A stretch of DNA of 37,022 nucleotides from Planctomycetota bacterium (lineage in GTDB: Bacteria > Planctomycetota > UBA1135 > JAKEFM01). The stretch covers positions 1-37,022 of the forward strand of contig JAKEFM010000359.1 in the NCBI GenBank assembly GCA_022616055.1. The letters run 5' to 3'. Within the stretch, counting starts at the first letter, position 1. Each line of letters opens with the position of its first letter. This document shows, piece by piece, positions 30,251-37,022 of this stretch. Below the pieces are notes generated by a model. That model ran no database searches, was not told the DNA's origin, and saw nothing but the letters and a program-made list of their open reading frames with translations. The translations under genes were made by a program, and so were the position numbers.

Positions 30251-31416
30251 GTGACAGGCTCGTTGCGCCCCGGCTCGCCCGCACGAAGGCGAGCGTCCTC
30301 CTCCTCGGCCCGCGGCAGGTGGGAAAGTCCACGCTCTGCGCCGGCCTGGGGGCGGTCCGGACCGTCAACCTCGCGGACGAGGGGGAGTTCCTCCGCTACT
30401 CGCGGGACCCGGCGATCCTCGGAGGAGAACTGCGCGCCCTCCCCCGGGGGGGACTCGTCGTCATCGACGAGGTCCAGCGGGTGCCCGCGCTGCTCAACGT
30501 CGTCCAGGTCATCCTCGACGAGCCCGGGAATCGCTTCCGTTTCGTCCTGACCGGTTCGAGCGCCCGCAAGCTCCGGCGCGGCGGGGCGAACCTCCTTCCG
30601 GGCCGGGTCGTCCTCGAGCACCTCGACCCCCTCACCGTGCGGGAGCTGCCGCGCCCGTTCGACCTCCGGCGCGCCCTCCGGGTGGGGATGCTCCCCGGCA
30701 TCTTCCTCGGCGGCGAGGAGGCGACCGACCTGCTCGGGACGTACGGCGAGGTCTACCTCCGCGAGGAGATCCGCGCCGAGGCGCTGACGAAGAACATCGG
30801 CGGCTATGCGCGCTTCCTCGACGTCGCCGCCGTCGTGAGCGGGCACTGGCTCAACTACACGAAGATCGCGTCGGATGCCGAGATGCCGAAGGAGACGATC
30901 CGGCGGTTCGTCGAGGTCCTGGAGGACACGCTCCTCCTGTTCCGCGTCCCGTCCTTCCAGCCTCGGCGGCGGATCTCGAGGCGCGTGTCGCAACGGGAGC
31001 GCGTCCTCCTCTTCGACGTCGGCGTGCGCAACGCCCTCCTCTCCCTCCATCGGCGCCCGATCTCGCAGGTCGAGATCGGCCCCCTGTTCGAGCAGTGGTT
31101 TCTCCTGCAGGCGATCTTCCTGAACCGCGCGCTCCGGAAGGGCTGGAGGATCTCGTCCTACCGCACGGAGTCCGGTGCGGAGGTCGACCTCGTCATCGAG
31201 CGCGACGACGACATCGTCGGGATCGCGATCAAGGCAGGCCACGGCGTCGGGAAGTCGGACGCGCGCGGCCTCCGGTCGCTCGCCGAGACGACCGGCCGCG
31301 AGGCGCGCCTCGTGAAACGCATCGCCTATCTCGGCGAGACCGCCCGGGTGCTCGAGGACGGCGTGCGGGTCACGCCCTACCTCGACCTCCTCGACGAGGT
31401 CTTCGGGAAGGGGTGA
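30247..31416 (+). CDS. AAA ATPase with C-terminal DUF4143 domain
   Basis: 389 aa from GTG 30247. N-terminal AAA_14-type ATPase with Walker A GPRQVGKST (21-29), Walker B LVVIDEVQRVP (70-80) and sensor LTGSSARKL, then a winged-helix-like middle part (NYTKIASDAEMPKETIRRFVEVLEDTLLLFRVPSF) and a C-terminal DUF4143 domain. This family (COG1373) is widespread, often strain-specific, and its function is not established. DUF4143 is related to PD-(D/E)XK nucleases; here ESGAEVDLVIE supplies the acidic residue, but the usual E-x-K is AIK (VGIAIKAG), so nuclease activity is doubtful. It stands alone, next to the AT-rich palindrome and convergent with the acyltransferase gene 18 bp on. Confidence 0.9.
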   Translation: MRDRLVAPRLARTKASVLLLGPRQVGKSTLCAGLGAVRTVNLADEGEFLRYSRDPAILGGELRALPRGGLVVIDEVQRVPALLNVVQVILDEPGNRFRFVLTGSSARKLRRGGANLLPGRVVLEHLDPLTVRELPRPFDLRRALRVGMLPGIFLGGEEATDLLGTYGEVYLREEIRAEALTKNIGGYARFLDVAAVVSGHWLNYTKIASDAEMPKETIRRFVEVLEDTLLLFRVPSFQPRRRISRRVSQRERVLLFDVGVRNALLSLHRRPISQVEIGPLFEQWFLLQAIFLNRALRKGWRISSYRTESGAEVDLVIERDDDIVGIAIKAGHGVGKSDARGLRSLAETTGREARLVKRIAYLGETARVLEDGVRVTPYLDLLDEVFGKG

Positions 31417-31434
31417 GCCGCCGCTCGCCCCGGG

Positions 31435-32400
31435 TCAGGAGGGGGATCCCTCCGGGGAGGAATTCGCGAGGAGGAGGTGGTCGCGGCCGCGCCGCCGCAG
31501 CCGCGCCGGCGTCGTCTTCCACCGCGGGTGGAACCAGGCCCAGTGGTCCGGCCGCTCCCGGATCCGGCGCTCGACGACGTCCGACCACGCGCGCGTGCCG
31601 GCGATCAGGTCGGAGGCGCGGTCCTCCGTCCGGGGGACGTCGATCGGCTCCTCGAAGGAGAGGCGGTAGCCATTCCCCGTCCACTCCGTGAACGCCGGGA
31701 GGATCGGCGCGCCGGAGAGGCGGGCGAGAGCGGCGGGTCCCGTCGCGGTGTAGGCCGGGCGGCCGAAGAAGGGGAGGAAAGTCCCCGCGATCCGGTCGAT
31801 GTCCTGGTCGGGGACGACCCCGACCGTCCCCCCCTTCCGGAGGAGGGCGAGGAGCCCGCGGGGGGAGTCTCCCTGGTCGAAGACGGCGACCTGCGCTCTC
31901 GCCCGCGCGGCGCGGACGAAACCGTCGAGGCGCGCGTTCGCGAGCCGGGCGGAGACGACGGCCCCGGGGACGAAACCAATGGCGGTGAACCAAGCGGGGA
32001 TCAGCTCGAAGTTCCCGAAGTGGCCCGTGAGCACGATCAGTCCGCGCCCCCGCGCGTGCGCCCGCTCCAGCCGCTCCCGCGTCGCGTCGGCCCGGACGTA
32101 GTCCCCGATCCAGTCGGGCCCCTCCTCGAAGAACCGTGCCGTCTCGAGGGCGGCGCGGGCGAGGTTGCGCGTCATCCGATCGACGATCGCCCGCTTCTCG
32201 GCCGCGGCGATCGAGTCCCCGAAGGCGAGGTCGAGGTGCCGGAGGGCGGGAGCGACGATCCGGCGCCGGCCGCCGACTCGGAGGAGGCCGGCGAGCGCGC
32301 GAGCGGCGAGCGCGGCGGGGGACCTCCGGGCGAGGAACATCCCCGCCCGCGCCGCGCCGTACTCGAGGAGGTGCTTCCCTCCGCGAACCGCGCGGGCCAT
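31435..32400 (-). CDS. LpxL/HtrB-type lysophospholipid (lipid A) acyltransferase
   Basis: 321 aa from ATG 32400; a GTG at 32412 overlaps the preceding stop (GTGA) and is also possible. Family pattern: an N-terminal hydrophobic/basic anchor, the catalytic H-x4-E box in LTGHFGNFEL (H127, E132), then VSARLANARLDGFV, LLRKGGTVGVVPDQD and FFGRPAYTATGPAALARLSGAPILPAF. Homologues add a secondary acyl chain to lipid A precursors at the inner membrane; the same fold also serves other lipids. It sits directly after an LPS kinase-like gene, which supports an LPS role and a diderm cell. The length is about normal for the family. Confidence 0.88.
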   Translation of the reverse strand: MARAVRGGKHLLEYGAARAGMFLARRSPAALAARALAGLLRVGGRRRIVAPALRHLDLAFGDSIAAAEKRAIVDRMTRNLARAALETARFFEEGPDWIGDYVRADATRERLERAHARGRGLIVLTGHFGNFELIPAWFTAIGFVPGAVVSARLANARLDGFVRAARARAQVAVFDQGDSPRGLLALLRKGGTVGVVPDQDIDRIAGTFLPFFGRPAYTATGPAALARLSGAPILPAFTEWTGNGYRLSFEEPIDVPRTEDRASDLIAGTRAWSDVVERRIRERPDHWAWFHPRWKTTPARLRRRGRDHLLLANSSPEGSPS

Positions 32401-32408
32401 CCCCCCGC

Positions 32409-33173
32409 TCACCCCGTCCCCGTGGCCGCCCAGCGCCGCCGCCGCTCCTCGGTCCGCCGGGCGACCCGTCGGGCGAAGGCCTTTCGGTCGGCCACCGGCC
32501 GGCCGAGGGCCTCGCGCGCGGCGAAGTAGCGGGCGAGGAACCGCAGCCTCTGCCGGTCGCTCACGGGCCCACTCCGTTCGAACGAGGCCGAGAGCCGGGA
32601 GAGATCGTCGGCGGCCTTCGAGGGGCGACGGAGCCGCCCCACCCCGTCGAGGTCGACGAGGACGGGCAGCCCGTCGGACCGGACGACGAGGTTCTCGGCC
32701 TTGAGGTCGCGCAGGCGGACGCGGCCGGCGTGCGCGGCGGCGAGGAGGCGCGGGAGCCTTTCGACCGTGGAGCGGGGGACCCGTCCACCCCGGACCGCCT
32801 CCGCGAGGGTCCCGGCGCCTTCGACCCAGACGGCGCCGAGGCACTCCTCGCTCCCGTTCCGGACGGCGAAGAGGGGGGCGGCCGCGAGGATCCCGACCTT
32901 GTCGAGGAGGACCCCCGCCGCGCGGAAGGCCCGGAGCGCGCGGCTACCCCGGAGCCATCGCAGCGGGGCGGGAAGAAGTCGATAGCGCGTGAGCGCGAGC
33001 GGCGGCCTCCCCTCGAGCCGGTGGACGGACTTGCGCGGCGTCTCCTTCACGACGACGCCGCCTCCCGACGGGCCCAGGGCCCGCCGGATCTCCACCTCCC
33101 GGATCGCGGGGTCGCGGATCCCGCGCCAGGGGCCCGACTCGAACGGGATCGAGGACTCCTCTCTCCGGCTCAT
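32409..33173 (-). CDS. LPS core kinase-like protein (WaaP/KdkA/InaA type)
   Basis: 254 aa from ATG 33173. A small kinase fold with a conserved Lys (VVVKETPRKS), the catalytic loop RLRDLKAENLVV (Asp156, Asn161) and metal-binding VLVDLDGVGR (Asp174), as in WaaP or KdkA kinases that phosphorylate heptose or Kdo of the LPS core in the cytoplasm. The usual HRD is LRD here, as often in this group. The N-terminal 60 residues are less typical. A TACAAT hexamer on the minus strand (33187-33192) ends 13 nt upstream and is likely its -10. It is upstream of, and possibly overlaps, the acyltransferase gene, so the two form an operon for lipid A/core modification. Confidence 0.83.
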   Translation of the reverse strand: MSRREESSIPFESGPWRGIRDPAIREVEIRRALGPSGGGVVVKETPRKSVHRLEGRPPLALTRYRLLPAPLRWLRGSRALRAFRAAGVLLDKVGILAAAPLFAVRNGSEECLGAVWVEGAGTLAEAVRGGRVPRSTVERLPRLLAAAHAGRVRLRDLKAENLVVRSDGLPVLVDLDGVGRLRRPSKAADDLSRLSASFERSGPVSDRQRLRFLARYFAAREALGRPVADRKAFARRVARRTEERRRRWAATGTG

Positions 33174-33186
33174 CGCGCGGGGCGAG

Positions 33187-33192
33187 ATTGTA
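33187..33192 (-). promoter_or_regulatory. TACAAT -10-like hexamer before the LPS kinase gene
   Basis: On the minus strand, TACAAT ends 13 nt before the ATG at 33173. It is AT-rich against a GC-rich background and matches the hexamer before the DUF433 gene at 19065. No -35 is evident. Confidence 0.45.
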
Positions 33193-33294
33193 GCGGGCGG
33201 GCGGGGCTTCCGACCCCACCCTGAGGGTCCAGGCCGGTCGGCAGGGAATCGGGGCCTTCGCGATCCCAGTCCTCGATCCGCGTGGAGCGGCGTC

Positions 33295-33315
33295 GGAGAG
33301 CCCGGGAGGCTCTCC
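33295..33315 (-). terminator. 8-bp perfect stem-loop after the MazF gene
   Basis: GGAGAGCC, a five-base loop and GGCTCTCC form a perfect stem, about 60 bp beyond the stop of the minus-strand MazF gene (33374) and before the promoter of the LPS kinase gene. It lacks a T-run, so termination is only a possibility. The rest of the gap holds no gene I can see. Confidence 0.4.
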
Positions 33316-33373
33316 CCGGGGTCGACGGCAAGAACCCTGGCCGATGCATTCCTCCGGGAACCGTCGAGTTCCT

Positions 33374-33718
33374 CTACAGGTCCATGGCGAACCGGAGTCC
33401 CTCACCGACGCGGGCGAGGAACGGGTCGGCGAGCAGACCGATCCGGCGCAGGAGCTTCGCCCGATCGAGAGTCGTCACCTGATGGCAGAGCACCGTCGAG
33501 TCCCGGTCCAGCCCGCCGACTCCTCGAGGGATCGGCACCGCCGTCGGCCCGCGGCGCGCCTGGAAGGCCGAGGTCGTGATGGGGACGACGAGCGCGCAAC
33601 GCCACGCGGGCGTCTCGTTGAACGCGTCGTGGGAGACGACGAGTACGGGACGTCGGCCCCGTTGCTCGGAGCCGGAGCGGGGTTCGAGGGCGGCCAGGTA
33701 GACCTCGCCCCTCCTCAC
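33374..33718 (-). CDS. mazF: MazF/PemK-family toxin
   Basis: 114 aa; GTG 33718 overlaps the stop of the upstream antitoxin gene (GTGA). Family features: MRRGEVYLAALEPRSGSEQRGRRPVLVVSHDAFN, VVPITTS, GPTAVPIPRG, STVLCHQVTTLDRAKLL and the C-terminal helix. MazF toxins cut single-stranded RNA at short sites. This is a typical toxin of a type II pair: its partner is a ribbon-helix-helix protein. It differs clearly in sequence from the MazF-like protein at 876-1220, which has another kind of partner. Confidence 0.93.
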   Translation of the reverse strand: MRRGEVYLAALEPRSGSEQRGRRPVLVVSHDAFNETPAWRCALVVPITTSAFQARRGPTAVPIPRGVGGLDRDSTVLCHQVTTLDRAKLLRRIGLLADPFLARVGEGLRFAMDL

Positions 33719-34020
33719 GATCGTCCCCTTCGACGGTAGACGCGCCGCAGCTCCTCGAGGCCGGCCTTCTCAAGCGCCTCGTCGAGGTCCGCTCGGGACC
33801 CGGCCATCGCCCGGGCGTAGGAGGCGATCTCCTCCGCGACGACCTCCCGACGTCGCGCCTCGAGCCACTCCCGGATCGCCTGGCGGGCGATCTCCGTCGC
33901 GGGCTTCCCCCTGTCGTGGGCCGCCCGCACGAGGGCCTCGTGAAGCTCCCCCGGGAGGGGGAGGTGGAAATTGCGCAGGGCAGAGGTTCGTGCCATTCCT
34001 GCTGCCATGAAGGGTGCCAT
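33715..34020 (-). CDS. ribbon-helix-helix antitoxin (MazE-like)
   Basis: 101 aa from ATG 34020; in-frame ATGs at 34008 and 33996 are also possible, and the last (MARTSALRNFHLPLPGELHEALVRAAHDRG) gives the most typical antitoxin N-terminus. The core is a ribbon strand (RNFHLPLPGELHEALVRAA) and two helices (KPATEIARQAIREWLEARRREV), then a C-terminal toxin-binding part (EEIASYARAMAGSRADLDEALEKAGLEELRRVYRR). It should bind DNA as a dimer at its own promoter and bind the MazF toxin. The start region contains the AT-rich palindromic CATGCATG (near 34018-34025), a possible operator half. Confidence 0.9.
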   Translation of the reverse strand: MAPFMAAGMARTSALRNFHLPLPGELHEALVRAAHDRGKPATEIARQAIREWLEARRREVVAEEIASYARAMAGSRADLDEALEKAGLEELRRVYRRRGRS

Positions 34021-34109
34021 GCATGTATGGCTCGGATCGGGCCCGTGTCAAGCCCGCCCGTCGCGGGCCGCGTCGCGAGGGCCCCTTCGAACCCGACCGG
34101 CAGGGGGGC

Positions 34110-35360
34110 CTACCGGCGGGGCGCAGGAGGTGTCGGGCCGAAGGGATCGTCGAGGTAGGTCGTCGACCAGGGCTCCGGGACGCGGATGGCCCGGTTCCAC
34201 CGCGAAGCGGGATCGAAGAACAGGCTCCCGACCTCGCCGCAGGAGAAGCCGAAAGAGACGGCGAAGGGGGAGATCCCGCGGTCGTTCCCGAGGGGGCCGC
34301 TGTAGCGGTTGCCGTCGTAGGCGCGGGGGAGCCTCTCGAGGCGGACGCGTCCGTCCTCGTAGGGGCAGGGCCAGTCGAAGAGGGCGCCGTTCCCGAGGAT
34401 CGTCCCCTCCCGGAGCCCGGGCCAGAGTTTCGCGACCGTCGACTCGAGGCGATAGGGGACGGTCCCCGAAGTGAAGGAGTCGGGCTCGCGCACCTCCTCC
34501 CCGTCGCGGGCCGGCCGGAGGAGGAGGCCCGAGTTTTTCCGGAATCGGGTGGCGCCGTCGGTGGCGATCGAGATGCGCGCGCTGCGATCCTCGCTCCCGT
34601 AGATCCCGTGACCCTGCGACTCGACGAAGACCGCGACGTGAGTCCCGGCCGGCACGGGACGCCCCTCCCCGTCGAGGGGGAGGAATCCCCCGCGGATCCG
34701 TTCCTCCCCGTCGCCGAATCGCGCGCGGTCGTTCGCGTAGGCGCGGCCGCGGTAGTGGGCCTGCGCGTAGAGGAGGACGGGGAGGCCGCTCGCCTTCTCG
34801 ACGACGACCTGGAGGTTCTCCCCGTCGTTCTCGTGGGTGTCCTGGAGGCCGAGGGGGAAGGGGGACCAGTCGCGCGCGTGGAAGAGGTGGTAGGTGAGGA
34901 AGAGGTGGGTCTCCGTCTCGAGGAGGGCGTAGTAGACGGTCGGGACGAGGCGGAACCGCTCGAAGGCCTCCCAGTTGTTGCGCCCGACGAGGTCGCCGTC
35001 GAAGTCGAGGTTCGAGGGGAGGTCCTCGCGGCCGCGGCGAGGATGGGTCTCCTGGAGGACGATCGGGGCGTAGCGGCGCGCGACCTCGAGGTGGCGGTCG
35101 ACGGTGGCCGGCGGGGAGGCGTCGGTCCGGGGGCCCGGCGGCGACGGGGGAGTCGAGCAGCAGGAGACGACGAGCCCGGCGTGGAAGAGGAGCCCCGCCC
35201 CGAGTGCGAACGCGCCGGCGCGCAGGAGGCGGGCCCGATGGACATACGAGAGGAGGATGGGCTCTCCGACTGCCCTCCCAACGTACCGTGCGACCGGGGA
35301 AGTTCGATAGGTCCGAGCGGGCGGACGTAGCTGCGGGCGGAGGCTCCGTCGAATGAGCAT
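34110..35360 (-). CDS. putative large lipoprotein, weakly NPP1/Vps62-like
   Basis: 416 aa from ATG 35360, the only usual start I find in frame. A hydrophobic segment ends in LVVSC (Cys67), a good lipobox, but the 45-residue stretch before it is unusually long for a signal peptide, so the true start may lie further in or use a rare codon. After a Pro/Ser-rich linker the domain reads RYAPIVLQETHPRRGREDLPSNLDFDGD, then HLFLTYHLFHARDW, and QDTHENDGENLQVVVEK, which recalls the H-x-x-D-W/E-N block of NPP1 and Vps62-like secreted domains; this is a weak, remembered resemblance. The rest (VAVFVESQGHGIYG, GNRYSGPLGND) is beta-rich. Function unknown. Confidence 0.72.
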   Translation of the reverse strand: MLIRRSLRPQLRPPARTYRTSPVARYVGRAVGEPILLSYVHRARLLRAGAFALGAGLLFHAGLVVSCCSTPPSPPGPRTDASPPATVDRHLEVARRYAPIVLQETHPRRGREDLPSNLDFDGDLVGRNNWEAFERFRLVPTVYYALLETETHLFLTYHLFHARDWSPFPLGLQDTHENDGENLQVVVEKASGLPVLLYAQAHYRGRAYANDRARFGDGEERIRGGFLPLDGEGRPVPAGTHVAVFVESQGHGIYGSEDRSARISIATDGATRFRKNSGLLLRPARDGEEVREPDSFTSGTVPYRLESTVAKLWPGLREGTILGNGALFDWPCPYEDGRVRLERLPRAYDGNRYSGPLGNDRGISPFAVSFGFSCGEVGSLFFDPASRWNRAIRVPEPWSTTYLDDPFGPTPPAPRR

Positions 35361-35560
35361 GCTCGGACCAGGGGGCGCAGCGCTACGCCGACCGCCTCGA
35401 GGGGATCCTCAAGGAGAAGGAGCGCTCGATCGCCTCGCTCGCGAGGGCCCTCGGGGCGGCCGAGAAGGAGCGGGACCTGCTAGGGGAGAGGGTGAGACTG
35501 CTCACAGAGGGTCGCCCTCGAGGCCTGCGGAGGTTCCTGCCGTGGGGGCGGGTCCGGTAG
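35357..35560 (+). pseudogene. 5'-truncated coiled-coil gene remnant
   Basis: An open frame with no start codon runs from just after a TGA at 35354-35356 to TAG 35558-35560. It encodes a clean helical, charge-patterned segment (QRYADRLEGILKEKERSIASL, then ALGAAEKERDLLGERVRLL) and a short tail. This resembles the coiled-coil C-terminus of glycosyltransferases or similar surface-polysaccharide proteins. The 5' part of the gene is missing: the preceding bases belong to the opposite-strand lipoprotein gene start. I read it as the leftover of a gene cut by a rearrangement. Confidence 0.55.
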
Positions 35561-35948
35561 GGGAGGGGACCGAGGACGGCGAGGTGCTCGTACCTGGCTG
35601 GCTGGGGAGCAACACGCTCGTCTCGCCGGCGGTCCCAGCGAGTCGCGTGGGAAACGACGGTCCGACCGCAAGACGCGACATCGCAGGGTGTTCGGCCGAT
35701 CGAGGAGGGCCCTTGACTCCGCTCGGGAGATCGCTACCATCACCCCCGCTGCTCCCATCGAGGTTGATGATGTTTCGGGCTGCAGGCGGTTCGCGTTGCG
35801 CTTCCTCGCGTGCGAGGCGAAGGGGAGTGTCTTGCAGGTCCGTGGCTGCGCGCACGCCGAGTGGAGAACGGAAGAACTTCCCTCCGGTCTTGCCTGGGGG
35901 GCTAGCCGCGGCGGGGATTGCGCCCAACCACGCTTGAGACGGCTCACC
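35561..35948. other. gap of about 390 bp with a promoter-like pair
   Basis: No convincing gene on either strand; the open frames here have no recognisable domain or start. A sigma-70-like pair TTGACT (35713-35718) and TACCAT (35735-35740), 16 bp apart, could drive the gene at 35949. From here rightward the DNA is visibly less GC-rich than the rest of the window. Confidence 0.4.
35713..35740 (+). promoter_or_regulatory. sigma-70-like promoter TTGACT-16-TACCAT
   Basis: The only place I noticed with both a -35-like and a -10-like hexamer at a suitable spacing. It would give a leader of about 200 nt before the ATG at 35949, so it may serve another start or be chance. Confidence 0.35.
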
Positions 35949-36830
35949 ATGCCTCAGCGGGCCAAGTTATTCGCTCTGCTCGCGACGACTTCGGCGTGTG
36001 TGGTCTTGGTGGCGATCCTCCTCGTCCACGGACCCCGACCCTCCGCGGGGTCTGCGCCCGGCGAGGGACCGGCCGCTCCGGAGCGAGGGAACGGGCATCC
36101 GGTGCAGGTCGACTTGGCGGATTCGAGGCGCGAGGAAGTCTTGGTGGCGAGCCGCCCTGCTTCCGCAAGGGGTCCGGAGAGCATCCCGGCAGGTGAGACT
36201 CCAGATATCGGCGAGACTTTCAAGTACGCCGTCGAGGGTGCTCTCCGGGGGATGTTCGATCTCGACGCCTTCCTCGACATGGCCCTAATCCTGGCCCGTC
36301 TAGACGTAGATCCGCGCGCGGTCCCTGAGCCCGACCCTTCGGGCGCGATCCGTTTCCCGCTCCGGGGAACCCCGGAGGGTATCCAGGCGGAGTTCTGGGT
36401 GCGGAAGACCAGCAATTCGGACCTGGGTCGGGACGTGTTCTCGCTGTATGTAACGACGACCTCGGAGAAGGAACCACCCTTCATTGAAGGAGCCGCAAGA
36501 CAACCGCCAGGGACAGAGATCACGGTCTGGACGGATCACAATGGAAGGTTAAGGAACTTTGTCGTCCTAGCAACCATGAACCCGGATGGTCGCGCGACCA
36601 AGAGACTCGGGATTCCGCTCAGCGAAGGAGAAATCCCGATGAGCCTGTTCTACAGCTACGACGTTGATGATCCTTCGCAGTGCGTACTAAGAATGAGTGG
36701 GCTAGTTGATGGAAGACTAGCGAATCTCACGCGCCCCATTGTCACCTCCGGAGATCCACAACGGCGCATGACGGACGTGGTGCAACTCGGCAAGAGCGTG
36801 TTGGATCTTCACGGCAAACTGAAACAGTGA
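35949..36830 (+). CDS. membrane-anchored protein of unknown function
   Basis: 293 aa from ATG 35949 (MPQRAKLFALLATTSACVVLVAILLVHG), where residues 8-27 form a single N-terminal membrane anchor or signal peptide. A longer frame from 35688 lacks coding character. After a Pro/Glu/Gly-rich linker the extracytoplasmic part looks alpha/beta (FKYAVEGALRGMFDLDAFLDMALIL, EAEFWV-like strands, VFSLYVTTTSE, EITVWTDHNGRL). No family is recognised. Codon use differs from the rest of the window, with AT-ending codons frequent toward the 3' end (AGA, CTA, GTT, GAT), which points to DNA of different origin. A second gene began 53 bp downstream but is cut by an insertion sequence. Confidence 0.75.
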   Translation: MPQRAKLFALLATTSACVVLVAILLVHGPRPSAGSAPGEGPAAPERGNGHPVQVDLADSRREEVLVASRPASARGPESIPAGETPDIGETFKYAVEGALRGMFDLDAFLDMALILARLDVDPRAVPEPDPSGAIRFPLRGTPEGIQAEFWVRKTSNSDLGRDVFSLYVTTTSEKEPPFIEGAARQPPGTEITVWTDHNGRLRNFVVLATMNPDGRATKRLGIPLSEGEIPMSLFYSYDVDDPSQCVLRMSGLVDGRLANLTRPIVTSGDPQRRMTDVVQLGKSVLDLHGKLKQ

Positions 36831-36882
36831 CACCCGGGAGGACCCAACAAGCGCCTCAGGAGATCGTTTCAAGGAGATGCGC

Positions 36883-36920
36883 ATGAGAACATGTTTCTTG
36901 TGGATTGCAGCTGCCGGCTT
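36883..36920 (+). pseudogene. 5' end of a signal-peptide gene, interrupted by an insertion sequence
   Basis: AAGGAG (36871-36876) lies 6 nt before an ATG at 36883, which opens MRTCFLWIAAAGL, the start of a signal peptide or membrane anchor. After about 13 codons the sequence changes into what looks like the end of an IS5-like element (from about 36921), and the frame closes at 36961-36963. The good ribosome site and hydrophobic start suggest a real gene that was broken here; the remainder would lie beyond the element, outside the window. Confidence 0.6.
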
Positions 36921-37022
36921 GGAGCCGGTCCCAAAACCTAGGCGACCTGCCGGAAGGCGATGAGTCCGCATGCCAAGTGCACCATCGCGAGATAGTTGGA
37001 TGCCTTGCGCTCCCAGCGAATG
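36921..37022 (-). mobile_element. end of an IS5-like insertion sequence (cut by window edge)
   Basis: From about 36921 the sequence GGAGCCGGTCCCAAAACC has the look of an IS5-family terminal inverted repeat, immediately followed by the stop and 3' coding end of a transposase on the minus strand. The other end and the target duplication are outside the window, so the exact boundary is approximate. Confidence 0.65.
36938..37022 (-). CDS. IS5-family transposase, C-terminal fragment
   Basis: Only the last 27 codons are inside the window, ending at TAG (36940-36938). They read IRWERKASNYLAMVHLACGL then IAFRQVA. The pattern RWE-[RK]-K-x-x-NYLA-x-x-x-LAC-x-x-I is the C-terminal helix of a group of IS5-type DDE transposases, including the Glu of the catalytic region's neighbourhood. 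The gene continues past base 37022, so completeness cannot be judged. Confidence 0.75.
   Translation of the reverse strand, partial: IRWERKASNYLAMVHLACGLIAFRQVA

Noticed and set aside
35353..35937. Plus-strand 194-codon frame in the lower-GC region
   Set aside because: It overlaps the better coiled-coil frame, is Gly/Arg/Pro-rich at the start and has no domain.
1..37022. tRNA, rRNA or riboswitch
   Set aside because: Reading both strands I saw no T-loop consensus (GTTCGAATC-like with matching arms), no rRNA landmark and no riboswitch core; a covariance-model search would be decisive.

Overview
The window is about 37 kb of very GC-rich DNA with tightly packed genes, many joined by overlapping ATGA, GTGA or TTGA start/stop junctions. 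It looks like the chromosome of an uncultured diderm (Gram-negative) bacterium. A lipid A-type acyltransferase next to a WaaP/Kdo-kinase-like protein implies an outer membrane with LPS. The HEAT-repeat protein at 5777-7645 has an HGG[IV]Y motif, a Pro-rich linker and a WxxWW motif, an architecture I remember from Planctomycetota. A planctomycete-like lineage is therefore my best guess, but the phylum is not certain. I saw no rRNA, tRNA or CRISPR.

Layout. 1-2415: minus-strand accessory genes, with a small hypothetical gene and a three-gene unit ending in a MazF/PemK-like toxin. 2441-7645: a methyltransferase divergent from urocanate hydratase (hutU), a coupled small membrane protein and the HEAT-repeat protein. 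7764-14408: a secreted Cys-rich protein with an exact 309-bp tandem repeat, then a secreted pentaheme cytochrome c. 14421-15658: a divergent lipoyl-synthase-like radical SAM protein overlapping acpS. 15704-18996: a methyltransferase, an EISWGQ-motif membrane protein and an LtaS-like phosphoglycerol transferase/sulfatase. 18966-20820: two DUF433/DUF5615 toxin-antitoxin-like pairs facing each other, the first enclosed by a 41-bp perfect direct repeat of the sulfatase gene's 3' end. 21115-25566: a UvrD/PcrA helicase, a sigma-54 activator-type AAA+ protein without a DNA-binding domain, a 51-codon small ORF and a membrane-anchored FHA protein. 25629-30186: a CAP-domain secreted protein, a GT39-type transferase and a PHP-domain lipoprotein. 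30214-31416: an AT-rich palindrome at the start of an AAA/DUF4143 ATPase. 31435-33173: acyltransferase and LPS kinase. 33374-34020: a classical ribbon-helix-helix/MazF pair. 34110-35360: a large putative lipoprotein. 35357-37022: a visibly less GC-rich, degraded region with a 5'-truncated coiled-coil gene, an anchored protein of unknown function, a gene start cut off by an insertion sequence, and the end of that IS5-like element.

Most of the interest lies in mobile or recently rearranged DNA (four toxin-antitoxin-like loci, the 41-bp duplication, the palindrome and the IS-interrupted gene) and in envelope or extracellular proteins (the repeat protein plus cytochrome, and the regulator/FHA/CAP/GT39/PHP run). 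Short AT-rich -10-like hexamers (TAGAAT, TACAAT) stand out a fixed short distance before several gene starts and probably mark the promoters.
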